From assembly GCF_042693015.1 (NCBI RefSeq), contig NZ_CP170544.1:186001-250000 (forward strand): DNA of 64,000 bases, written 5' to 3'. Position numbers and translations under genes: made by a program. The DNA is from Sphingomonas_E sp042693015 (GTDB lineage: Bacteria > Pseudomonadota > Alphaproteobacteria > Sphingomonadales > Sphingomonadaceae). The notes beneath the pieces were generated by a model, which was not told where the DNA came from, did no database searches, and worked only from the letters and a program-made list of their open reading frames with translations. Shown one piece after another: positions 1 through 7,497 of this stretch. Position 1 is the first letter of the stretch, and the number at the start of each line of letters is the position of its first letter.

Positions 1-2
1 AG

Positions 3-1439
3 CAGGAAGCGCTGAACAAGGCGGTGCAGGAAGGCGTCCAGTCGCTCCTCGCCGAGCAGAAGCTGCGACCGGCGATGCAGCCGGCGGTCGAACTGACCGA
101 TGGCTATGAGGCCGGCAAGGATGCCGAGATCAAGGTCAGCCTGGAAGTTCTGCCCGACGTGCCGACCCCGGCCATCGACGGCCTGAAGCTCGAGCGCCTG
201 ACCGTCGAGCCGACCGCCGAGGAGATCGACGAGGCCGTCAACCGCATCGCTTCGCAGCAGAAGAGCTATGAAGAGACCGGCAAGACCCACAAGGCCGCCG
301 CGGGCGACCTGGTGGTCATGGACTTCGCCGGCTCGGTCGACGGCGTCGCCTTCGAAGGCGGCACCGGCGAGGCGATGTCGATCGAGATCGGCTCGGGCCG
401 CCTGATCCCGGGCTTCGAGGACCAGCTCATCGGCGCCAAGGCGGGCGACACCCGTTCGGTCAAGGTCGCGTTCCCCGACGACTATCCGGTCGATAATCTC
501 AAGGGCAAGCCGGCCGTGTTCGAGGTGAAGGTCACGGAGATCAAGAAGACCAAGGAAACCGTCGCCGACGACGAGTTCGCCAAGGGCCTGGGCCTGGAAG
601 GCATCGATCAGCTCCGCAACCTGCTCAAGGATCAGGTCGCGCAGGAACTCAACAACCTCACCCGCACCCACATGAAGCGCAAGCTGCTCGATCAGCTCGC
701 CGCGAGCCACGACTTCCCGGTGCCGCCGACGATGGTCGAGGCCGAATTCGGCCAGATCTGGCAGCAGCTCGAGCATGAAGCCACGCATGAGGCCGATCCC
801 GAAGCCGCCCGCGCGGAAATGGAAAAGGACCGCGACGACTATCAGAAGATCGCCGAGCGCCGCGTCCGCCTGGGCCTGCTGCTTTCGGAAATCGGCCAGA
901 AGAATGGCGTCGAGGTCTCCTCGCAGGAGATGCAGCGCCTGATCATGCAGGCCGCGCAGCAGTATAACCCGAAGGATCGTGAGCGGTTCATCCAATATGT
1001 CCAGCAGGACCCGATGGCTGCCGCGCAGCTCCGCGCTCCGCTCTATGAGGACAAGGTCGTCGACTTCCTGTTCGACAAGGCCGAGATCAGCGATCGCGGC
1101 GTGACCCGCACCGAGCTGGAAGCGGCGATCGAGGCCGATGACGACAGCATCGGCAGCGGCCATGTCCACGGCCCGGGCTGCGGCCATGACCACCATGATC
1201 ATGACCACGACCATGATCATGCCGAAAAGCCCAAGGCCAAGAAGGCCGCGCCGAAGAAGGTCGCTGCCAAGGAAGCCGAGGCCGGCCCGGCTGAAGTGAC
1301 CGAGGAAGCGCCCGCCGCCAAGAAGGCTCCGGCGAAGAAGGCCCCGGCCAAGAAGGCCGAAGCTCCGGCCGAGGAAGCTGCCGCGGAAGCGCCGGCCAAG
1401 CCGAAGAAGGCCCCGGCCAAGAAGAAGGCCGCGGAATAA
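3..1439 (+). CDS. tig: Trigger factor, 5' end cut by window edge
   Basis: ATP-independent, ribosome-associated folding chaperone with peptidyl-prolyl isomerase activity. The frame is open from base 3 with no plausible start, and most of the N-terminal ribosome-binding domain is missing, so about 65-75 codons lie upstream. An FKBP-like isomerase domain is visible around bases 310-540 (MDFAGSVDG, then GRLIPGFEDQLIGAKAGD), followed by the helical C-terminal chaperone arms to about base 1135. An unusual tail of about 95 residues follows: a His/Asp-rich run (CGHDHHDHDHDHDH), then Lys/Ala/Pro repeats of the KKAPAKK type resembling histone H1. The gene precedes clpP-clpX, the usual order in alphaproteobacteria. 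The identity is firm; the role of the tail is unknown. Confidence 0.95.
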   Translation, partial: QEALNKAVQEGVQSLLAEQKLRPAMQPAVELTDGYEAGKDAEIKVSLEVLPDVPTPAIDGLKLERLTVEPTAEEIDEAVNRIASQQKSYEETGKTHKAAAGDLVVMDFAGSVDGVAFEGGTGEAMSIEIGSGRLIPGFEDQLIGAKAGDTRSVKVAFPDDYPVDNLKGKPAVFEVKVTEIKKTKETVADDEFAKGLGLEGIDQLRNLLKDQVAQELNNLTRTHMKRKLLDQLAASHDFPVPPTMVEAEFGQIWQQLEHEATHEADPEAARAEMEKDRDDYQKIAERRVRLGLLLSEIGQKNGVEVSSQEMQRLIMQAAQQYNPKDRERFIQYVQQDPMAAAQLRAPLYEDKVVDFLFDKAEISDRGVTRTELEAAIEADDDSIGSGHVHGPGCGHDHHDHDHDHDHAEKPKAKKAAPKKVAAKEAEAGPAEVTEEAPAAKKAPAKKAPAKKAEAPAEEAAAEAPAKPKKAPAKKKAAE

Positions 1440-1461
1440 TCTTCACGGCGATGAAAAGAGA

Positions 1462-1492
1462 GGCCGGCGGTTTCCGCCGGCCTTTTCTTTTT
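1462..1492 (+). terminator. Rho-independent terminator of tig
   Basis: A perfect 9-bp GC stem (GGCCGGCGG, loop TTT, CCGCCGGCC) is followed at once by a T-rich tract. It lies about 20 nt after the trigger factor stop codon. Confidence 0.9.
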
Positions 1493-1547
1493 CGCGGGTG
1501 AAGGATCGTGGGGACATATTCACTTTTCGCCGCTAGACACGCCCGCC

Positions 1548-2486
1548 ATGCATGCCGACCTCGCCCCGCTGCGCATCGCGGTGATCCTGCCCTGTTATAA
1601 TGAGGCGGCCGCCATTGCCGGCACGGTCGCCTCCTTCCGCGCTGCGCTGCCGCAGGCGATGGTCTATGTCTTCGACAATAACAGCAGCGACGGCACGGCC
1701 GAGGTGGCTGCCGCCGCCGGTGCGATCGTCCGGACGGAGCGGATGCAGGGCAAGGGCCATGTCGTCCGCCGCATGTTCGCCGATGTCGATGCTGACATCT
1801 ATGTGATGGCCGATGGCGACGCGACCTATGATGCGTCGGCCGCGCCGCGCATGGTGCAGATGCTGGTCGACGACCGGCTCGACATGGTCGTCGGCGCCCG
1901 CCAGTCGGAGGTGGAGGAGGCTTATCGCCGCGGCCATCGGCTCGGCAACCGGCTGTTTACCGGCATGCTCGCGCGCCTGTTCGGCCGCAGTTTCAGCGAC
2001 ATCTTTTCGGGCTATCGCGTGTTTTCGCGCCGTTTTGTGAAAAGCTTCCCGGTCCTCTCCGAAGGCTTCGAGATCGAGACCGAGATCAGCGTCCACGCGC
2101 TCGAACTCCGGATGCCGGTGGCCGAACTGGTGACCGCTTATGGCGCGCGGCCGGAAGGGTCGGTGTCGAAGCTGTCCACCTATCGCGACGGCTGGCGCAT
2201 CCTGAAGACGATCGCGACCCTGTTCCGCATCGAGCGGCCGGTGCTGTTCTTCGGCGCGATCGGTATCGCGTTGGCTGCACTCGCGGTGCTTCTCGCGATT
2301 CCGCTGGCCATCACCTACGCGCAGACCGGCCTCGTGCCACGCATGCCGACAGCGATCCTTTCGACCGGGCTGATGATCCTCGCCTTCCTCAACGGCTTCT
2401 GCGGGCTCATCCTCGATACGGTGGTCCGTGGCCGGCGCGAGGTGCGGCGGCTTGCCTATCTTTCCTTCCCCGCACCGGGGGCTTAA
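1548..2486 (+). CDS. Family 2 glycosyltransferase with C-terminal membrane anchor
   Basis: Inverting GT-A glycosyltransferase of the dolichyl-phosphate-mannose-synthase-like group; it probably transfers a sugar from a nucleotide donor to a polyprenyl phosphate or another lipid carrier at the inner membrane. The GT2 start ILPCYNE is at residues 13-19, VFDNNSSDGT follows at about 43-52, and a metal-binding DGDATYD motif at about 91-97. Two hydrophobic segments near residues 228-255 and 265-290 anchor the C-terminus. The length of 312 residues is normal for the group. It lies between tig and clpP in the same direction but after a terminator, so it probably has its own promoter. Donor and acceptor cannot be told from sequence. 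Confidence 0.85.
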   Translation: MHADLAPLRIAVILPCYNEAAAIAGTVASFRAALPQAMVYVFDNNSSDGTAEVAAAAGAIVRTERMQGKGHVVRRMFADVDADIYVMADGDATYDASAAPRMVQMLVDDRLDMVVGARQSEVEEAYRRGHRLGNRLFTGMLARLFGRSFSDIFSGYRVFSRRFVKSFPVLSEGFEIETEISVHALELRMPVAELVTAYGARPEGSVSKLSTYRDGWRILKTIATLFRIERPVLFFGAIGIALAALAVLLAIPLAITYAQTGLVPRMPTAILSTGLMILAFLNGFCGLILDTVVRGRREVRRLAYLSFPAPGA

Positions 2487-2558
2487 CCCCCTTGAACTCG
2501 TCTTCCTGAACGCCGATGTTCGGGAACGACAGAAAAGCATAAGGACCTGGATCTTCCC

Positions 2559-3233
2559 ATGCACAATCCGTTCGAGACCGGCCAGTTCACTCCTCCGGGG
2601 TTCCGCGCCGACCCGATCACCGGCGCGCTCGTGCCGATCGTCATCGAGCAGTCCAACCGTGGCGAGCGCAGCTTCGACATCTATTCGCGGCTGCTGCGCG
2701 AGCGGATCATCTTCGTGACCGGCGGCGTCGAGGATCATATGGCCTCGGTCATCACCGCCCAGCTTCTGTTTCTCGAAGCCGAGAATCCGAAGAAGGACAT
2801 CTTCATGTATATCAACTCGCCGGGCGGCGTGGTGACGGCGGGTCTCGCGATCCACGATACCATGCAATATATCCGCCCCCGCGTTGGCACCGTTTGCATC
2901 GGCCAGGCCGCCTCGATGGGCAGCTTCCTGCTCGCCGCGGGTGAACCGGGGATGCGCGTCGCGCTCACCAATTCGCGGATCATGATCCACCAGCCGTCGG
3001 GCGGCGCGCAGGGCATGGCGAGCGATATCGAGATCCAGGCGAAGGAAATTCTCCGGATGCGCCATCGCCTTAACTCGCTTTATGCGAAATATACCGGCAA
3101 GCCGATCGAAGAGATCGAGCAGGCGATGGATCGCGACAAGTTCCTCGAAGCGGACGAGGCCAAGGCCTTCGGTCTGATCGACGAAGTGTTCGATAAGCGC
3201 CCGGCGCCTGCGGAAGAAGCCGCGGCCGCGTAA
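2559..3233 (+). CDS. clpP: ATP-dependent Clp protease proteolytic subunit
   Basis: Serine peptidase that forms the double heptameric barrel and degrades proteins unfolded by ClpX or ClpA. The nucleophile Ser119 is in GQAASMGSF and the catalytic His144 in RIMIHQPSGG; the conserved MDRDKFLEADEAKAFGLID segment lies near the C-terminus. The 224-residue length includes an N-terminal extension of about 15 residues before LVPIVIEQ compared with many homologues, possibly a short propeptide. An AAGGA-like ribosome site lies about 15 nt before the ATG. clpX follows 109 bp downstream on the same strand, its expected partner. Confidence 0.98.
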   Translation: MHNPFETGQFTPPGFRADPITGALVPIVIEQSNRGERSFDIYSRLLRERIIFVTGGVEDHMASVITAQLLFLEAENPKKDIFMYINSPGGVVTAGLAIHDTMQYIRPRVGTVCIGQAASMGSFLLAAGEPGMRVALTNSRIMIHQPSGGAQGMASDIEIQAKEILRMRHRLNSLYAKYTGKPIEEIEQAMDRDKFLEADEAKAFGLIDEVFDKRPAPAEEAAAA

Positions 3234-3342
3234 ACCCATTCTACGGCGGGCTGTGACAGATTCGGCATTGCCCGCCGGGAAAAACCGGGTTTAGGATGGC
3301 TGACAAGCGAACGGCCGGCGTTTCGGGCCGAAGGAAAGAAGT

Positions 3343-4611
3343 ATGACGAAACTGAGTGGCGGCGATTCCAAGAGCACTCTCTACTGCTCGTTCTGCGGCA
3401 AGTCGCAGCACGAGGTGCGCAAGCTCATCGCCGGCCCGACCGTGTTCATCTGCGACGAGTGCGTGGAACTCTGCAACGACATCATCCGCGAGGAAACGAA
3501 GTCGGCGCTCGTCAGCAAGAAGGACGGCGGCGTTCCGAGCCCGCAGGAAATCTGCAAGGTGCTGGACGATTATGTGATCGGGCAGAGCCAGGCCAAGCGC
3601 GTGCTCTCGGTCGCGGTCCATAACCATTACAAGCGGCTTGCCCACGGCGCGAAGGGCGCCGATGTCGAGCTTGCCAAGTCGAACATCCTGCTCGTCGGCC
3701 CCACCGGCTGCGGCAAGACCTTGCTCGCACAGACGCTGGCGAAGACGTTCGACGTGCCATTCACGATGGCCGATGCCACCACGCTCACCGAAGCGGGCTA
3801 TGTCGGCGAGGATGTCGAGAACATCATCCTGAAGCTGCTTCAGGCGTCCGACTATAATGTCGAGCGTGCGCAGCGCGGCATCGTCTACATCGACGAGATC
3901 GACAAGATCAGCCGCAAGGCGGACAACCCCTCCATCACCCGCGACGTTTCGGGCGAGGGCGTGCAGCAGGCGCTCCTGAAGCTGATGGAAGGCACCACTG
4001 CTTCCGTGCCGCCGCAGGGCGGCCGCAAGCATCCGCAGCAGGAATTCCTGCAGGTGGACACGACCAACATCCTGTTCATCTGCGGCGGCGCCTTCTCGGG
4101 CTTGGAAAAGATCATCGGCGATCGCCTGCAGGGCAAGTCGATCGGCTTCGGCGCTTATGTCGCGGCCCCCGAAGAACGCCGCACCGGCGAGGTGCTGCGC
4201 CAGTGCGAGCCGGAAGATCTGCTGAAGTTCGGCCTGATCCCCGAATTCGTCGGCCGTTTGCCGGTGATCGCGACGCTCGAGGATCTCGACGAGCCGGCGC
4301 TGGTGAAGATCCTCGCCGAGCCGAAGAACGCGCTGGTGAAGCAGTATCAGAAGCTGTTCGAGATGGAGGACGTGAAGCTCGGCTTCAACGACGACGCCCT
4401 GTCGTCCATCGCCCGCAAGGCGATCGACCGCAAGACCGGCGCCCGTGGCCTCCGCTCGATCCTCGAAGGCATATTGCTCGACACCATGTTCGATCTGCCG
4501 TCGATGGACGGTGTGGACGAAATCATGGTCGACAAGGACGTGGTCGAAGGCCGCAAGGAACCCGTCCGCGTCTTCGCCAAGAAGGGCAAGGAAGCCAGCC
4601 CGGCGGCTTGA
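3343..4611 (+). CDS. clpX: ATP-dependent Clp protease ATP-binding subunit ClpX
   Basis: Hexameric AAA+ unfoldase that recognises tagged substrates and feeds them to ClpP. The N-terminal C4 zinc-binding domain is intact (CSFCGK ... ICDECVELC, about residues 14-46). Walker A GPTGCGKT is at residues 119-126, Walker B is VYIDEIDK, and the conserved C-terminal small AAA domain carries the TGARGLRSILE sensor-2 region. At 422 residues it is the normal size. A GGAAAG sequence sits just before the ATG. No clear hairpin terminator follows; palindromic repeats and the GIY-YIG gene start about 40 bp after the stop. Confidence 0.98.
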   Translation: MTKLSGGDSKSTLYCSFCGKSQHEVRKLIAGPTVFICDECVELCNDIIREETKSALVSKKDGGVPSPQEICKVLDDYVIGQSQAKRVLSVAVHNHYKRLAHGAKGADVELAKSNILLVGPTGCGKTLLAQTLAKTFDVPFTMADATTLTEAGYVGEDVENIILKLLQASDYNVERAQRGIVYIDEIDKISRKADNPSITRDVSGEGVQQALLKLMEGTTASVPPQGGRKHPQQEFLQVDTTNILFICGGAFSGLEKIIGDRLQGKSIGFGAYVAAPEERRTGEVLRQCEPEDLLKFGLIPEFVGRLPVIATLEDLDEPALVKILAEPKNALVKQYQKLFEMEDVKLGFNDDALSSIARKAIDRKTGARGLRSILEGILLDTMFDLPSMDGVDEIMVDKDVVEGRKEPVRVFAKKGKEASPAA

Positions 4612-4649
4612 GCTGCCGGGCGCTCTGCGCGCCACGTACCGCCCCTAAC

Positions 4650-4673
4650 GTCACCCGCGAAAGCTGGGGTCTC
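4650..4673 (+). repeat. Degenerate palindromic repeat, family A
   Basis: An imperfect hairpin unit with core CGCGAAAGCTGGGGTCTC. It resembles, in direct orientation, the better unit 17 bp downstream, and lies in the clpX to GIY-YIG spacer. Confidence 0.55.
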
Positions 4674-4689
4674 AGGCGGCATCCCCCAC

Positions 4690-4715
4690 GTCATGCCAGC
4701 GGAAGCTGGCATCTC
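4690..4715 (+). repeat. Palindromic repeat, family A (left flank of GIY-YIG gene)
   Basis: A 26-nt unit with hairpin core GCCAGCGGAAGCTGGC, ending ATCTC. It matches the reverse complement of the unit at 5040-5065 with one mismatch, so the GIY-YIG gene is enclosed by an inverted pair. Confidence 0.85.
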
Positions 4716-4741
4716 GTGCGTGAGGCGCTACGCTCAGCCCC

Positions 4742-5032
4742 ATGATCCGCGGGGGCTGGACCTACATCATGACCAATAAGCCGCGCGGCACATTCTATGT
4801 CGGCGTGACAGCCGATCTTGCCGCGCGGATTTCACAGCACAGGACTGGTATCGGCGCGGCCTTCTGTCGCCGCTACAATCTCGACCGGCTCGTCTTGGTC
4901 GAGGAGCATTCTACGATTGAGGAAGCGATCGCGCGCGAAAAGGCGCTGAAGGCGTGGCGCCGCGAGTGGACGATCGAGTTGATCGAGAAGTCCAATCCGG
5001 GGTGGCACGATTTGGCAGAGCATCTCGTATAA
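4742..5032 (+). CDS. GIY-YIG single-domain nuclease
   Basis: Small endonuclease-fold protein of the UPF0213/YhbQ-like group (96 residues). The GIY part is Tyr8 in WTYIM and the YIG part is YVG at 19-21. Likely catalytic residues are Arg29 in AARISQH, Glu66 in AREKALKAW and Asn85 in KSNPGWHDL, so the fold looks complete and active. No DNA-binding domain is attached. The ATG at 4742 keeps the whole first strand; the next ATG at 4770 would remove it. The gene lies between family A palindromes at 4690-4715 and 5040-5065, with its stop only 8 nt from the right unit. Its substrate is unknown, and a link to the repeats is inference. Confidence 0.9.
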   Translation: MIRGGWTYIMTNKPRGTFYVGVTADLAARISQHRTGIGAAFCRRYNLDRLVLVEEHSTIEEAIAREKALKAWRREWTIELIEKSNPGWHDLAEHLV

Positions 5033-5039
5033 GCCGCCT

Positions 5040-5065
5040 GAGATGCCAGCTTTCGCTGGCATGAC
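5040..5065 (-). repeat. Palindromic repeat, family A (right flank of GIY-YIG gene)
   Basis: A 26-nt inverted partner of 4690-4715 with core GCCAGCTTTCGCTGGC. It sits between the GIY-YIG stop and the convergent GMC oxidoreductase gene. Confidence 0.85.
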
Positions 5066-5089
5066 GAAAGGGGGCATTGCACCGGACCT

Positions 5090-6700
5090 CTAAGCCGCCG
5101 CGCTCAGCGTCCTTCCCCGCACCATGTCCGCCGCCTTCTCCGCGATCATCATCGTCGGCACATTGGTGTTGCCGCTGACGAGGCGCGGCATCACCGAGGC
5201 GTCGACGACGCGCAGCCCTTCAATGCCGTGGACGCGGAGCTGGGGATCGACCACGGCCATCGCGTCACGCCCCATCCGGCAGGTGCCGACGGTGTGGATA
5301 TCGGCCGATGCGGTGGCGCGGACATAGGTGTCCAGATCGGCGTCCGACACGGCATCGGCGCCGGGGTTCAGTTCCTCGCCGCGATAGGGATCGAGCGGGC
5401 TCTGGCGGAAGATTTCGCGGGCACGGCGGATCGCTTCGCGCGCCAGTTGCCGGTCGCGTGTCGTGGACAGGATATTGGGGTCGACCAAAGGCGCGGCCAT
5501 CGGATCAGCCGAGCGCAGGCGCAGCGTGCCCGTGCTGTCCGGCTGCAGGATGTCGATATGCGCGAAGAAGCCGTGGCGCTTGATGATCTCTCGCCCGAAA
5601 TTCTCGTAGAGCGCCATGGCGAAATGGATCTTGATGTCCGAATCGGCGACGTCGGGAATGGCTTTCGCAAAGGTGATCGCCTCGATGCTCGATTGCGCGA
5701 GGGGGCCGCCAAGCCCCAGCGCATAGCGCGCCACTGCCATGCCGCCGGCGACCGGATTGATGAAATTATAGAGCGACACCGGCACGGTGCAGGCATGCTT
5801 CACCGATACCGCCAGATGATCGCGATAATTCTCGCCGACGCCGGGCAGGTCCGCGACGACGGCGATGCCATGGCTGCGGAGATGCTCGGCCGGGCCGACG
5901 CCCGACAGCATCAGCAGTTGCGGCGATACGATCGCGCCCGATGACAGGATGATCTCGCTGCCGGCATAAGCGCGCTGCACCTGGCCGCCACGGAGATATT
6001 CGACGCCGGTGGCGCGGCTGCCGGTGAAGAGGATGCGGGTCGCGCGGGCATCGGTAACCACGGTCAGGTTGCCGCGCTTGCGTGCGGGCTTCAGATAGCT
6101 GGCGGCGCTGGAGGATCGCTTGCCGCGGCCGATCGTCACGTCGGCCGGGGCGACGCCCATGCGGGTGGCGCCATTGCTGTCCTCATTCCATTCATGCCCC
6201 GCCGCGATCGCCGATTCGACGAACGCCCTGGACAGCGGATGGTTGATCCCCGGCCGGCTGACCCGCACCGGCCCGTCGCTGCCATGCCAGGCATCGGCGC
6301 CGCGCTCATAGCTTTCGAGCTTGCGGAAATAGGGGAGGACGTCGGCGAAGGACCAGCCTTCATTGCCCATCTGCCGCCAGCGCTCATAATCCTCGGCGGC
6401 GCCGCGATCATAGATCATGCCGTTGATCGAGGAGGAGCCGCCGAGCACCTTGCCGCGCGGCGAAACCATCACCCGGCCGTCGCAATGGGCCTGCGGCACA
6501 GTTTCGTACATCCAGGAAAACCAGCCGAGATGCAGGATCGGCAGCAGCCCGCCCGGCGCGCGGATGAACAGGCTGCCGTCGCGCCCGCCCGCCTCCAGCA
6601 GCAGCACCTTGGCGTCGCCATCTTCCGAAAGTCGCGCGGCCATCACGCAGCCGGCGGACCCGCCCCCGACGACGATATAGTCGTAACTGCCGTGCTTCAT
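5090..6700 (-). CDS. GMC-family FAD oxidoreductase (choline dehydrogenase-like)
   Basis: Flavin-dependent alcohol dehydrogenase or oxidase of the glucose-methanol-choline family, 536 residues. The N-terminal FAD motif VVGGGSAGCVMAARL is at about 10-24. GKVLGGSSSINGM, the first GMC signature, is at about 84-96; SSGAIVSPQLLMLSGVGP, the second, lies mid-protein. The catalytic His469 is in DIHTVGTCRMG, and the C-terminal partner motif GNTNVPTMMIAEKAAD is present. It is cytoplasmic, with no signal peptide. Neighbours give no pathway clue: the gene converges with the GIY-YIG gene and stands alone. The substrate, probably a primary alcohol, cannot be named. Confidence 0.9.
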   Translation of the reverse strand: MKHGSYDYIVVGGGSAGCVMAARLSEDGDAKVLLLEAGGRDGSLFIRAPGGLLPILHLGWFSWMYETVPQAHCDGRVMVSPRGKVLGGSSSINGMIYDRGAAEDYERWRQMGNEGWSFADVLPYFRKLESYERGADAWHGSDGPVRVSRPGINHPLSRAFVESAIAAGHEWNEDSNGATRMGVAPADVTIGRGKRSSSAASYLKPARKRGNLTVVTDARATRILFTGSRATGVEYLRGGQVQRAYAGSEIILSSGAIVSPQLLMLSGVGPAEHLRSHGIAVVADLPGVGENYRDHLAVSVKHACTVPVSLYNFINPVAGGMAVARYALGLGGPLAQSSIEAITFAKAIPDVADSDIKIHFAMALYENFGREIIKRHGFFAHIDILQPDSTGTLRLRSADPMAAPLVDPNILSTTRDRQLAREAIRRAREIFRQSPLDPYRGEELNPGADAVSDADLDTYVRATASADIHTVGTCRMGRDAMAVVDPQLRVHGIEGLRVVDASVMPRLVSGNTNVPTMMIAEKAADMVRGRTLSAAA

Positions 6701-6791
6701 CGCCTGCTCCCATCCCTCATCCGGCGATTAGCACGGGCGTTCTGGAACGCAAAACGACAGTATTTGTGAAATATGGCCGCGCTTCGCGTAG

Positions 6792-7361
6792 TCAGTGGGC
6801 GGCAATCATCCCCGGACTGGCGGTGCGGGCGGCGATCCACGCCTGGTTGCGATCGATCATCCCGACGATGAAGGATCGCGGCCGCTTCATCAGCTTGGGG
6901 ACATCGGGCGCGTCCATGCCGATCGACCGGCCGATCTCGGCAACGAAATGGACGCAATTCTCGCGGTTGAGGTTGTAGGATTTGCCAGGCTTGGTCCGCC
7001 ACTTCTCCACAACCGCCATCAGCCGTGCATATTCCTCGTCACTGATGACGACCGACCCATGCGGGTCGCTCTCGGCGATATAATCGGGCTTGAGGCTGCG
7101 GACCTCGCCCGGCACCGATCCGAACAGGATGGCGGGGCTCAGCGCGATCGCGGTGAACCCATAGCTTGTGTCGACGGGCGTCCCATCCGCGTCCAGCGTT
7201 CCATGCAATGTGATGAAGGCATGCGGCAGCCGCGTGCCCATCTCGCGCGAGTAGAATGTCACCGTGACGGCGGCGTGGACGGGGACGGAAAAAAATATCG
7301 CGAGCAGGATCAGCAATCGGCGACCTTGCTGAAACCCGTGTAAGTTGTGCGTTTGCGCCAT
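6792..7361 (-). CDS. Exported protein with LRAT/NlpC-P60-like NCxHFV motif
   Basis: Unnamed protein of 189 residues. The start at 7361 was chosen because it puts a signal peptide first: basic QGRR, hydrophobic core LLILLAIFFSVPV, likely cleavage after Ala30 (VHA). The longer upstream frame would run into the lon promoter region. The mature part has LPHAFITLHG (His47) and NRENCVHFVAEIG (Cys136, His138). The NC-x-HFV pattern and the order His then Cys recall the circularly permuted papain-like fold of LRAT and YiiX-type proteins, which act as amidases or acyltransferases. It is divergent from lon with about 135 bp between. Family assignment is tentative and the substrate unknown. Confidence 0.65.
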   Translation of the reverse strand: MAQTHNLHGFQQGRRLLILLAIFFSVPVHAAVTVTFYSREMGTRLPHAFITLHGTLDADGTPVDTSYGFTAIALSPAILFGSVPGEVRSLKPDYIAESDPHGSVVISDEEYARLMAVVEKWRTKPGKSYNLNRENCVHFVAEIGRSIGMDAPDVPKLMKRPRSFIVGMIDRNQAWIAARTASPGMIAAH

Positions 7362-7418
7362 AAAATCAAAATGATCTGCCAGCTTACGGCTCACAACAGC
7401 GATCCGTGCACGCCACCC

Positions 7419-7448
7419 GTTGATGCGGATGAAAGGCGCGCCCATATA
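7419..7448 (+). promoter_or_regulatory. Candidate sigma-32 (RpoH) promoter of lon
   Basis: GTTGATG (7419-7425) and GCGCCCATATATA (about 7438-7448) resemble the heat-shock elements CTTGAA and CCCCATNT, with 16 bp between them, about 50 bp before the lon start. Lon is a classic RpoH target. The -35 match is imperfect. Confidence 0.35.
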
Positions 7449-7497
7449 TATTGAGAATCGAAGCGGTGGCCTGTTCGGCATCCGCACCGGAGTTTGC

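Noticed and set aside
1533..3239. Long minus-strand open frame opposite the glycosyltransferase and clpP
   Set aside because: It is the antisense shadow of two clear genes in GC-rich DNA. The product is rich in Arg, His and Asp with no domain. The same holds for 3241-4635, 8626-10110, 12341-13870, 21525-22979, 28260-29771 and 45046-47643.
7420..7497. N-terminal extension of lon to an earlier ATG
   Set aside because: The extra 26 residues have no homology and would overlap the likely promoter; MTETLPVLPLRD is the standard Lon N-terminus and has its own ribosome site.
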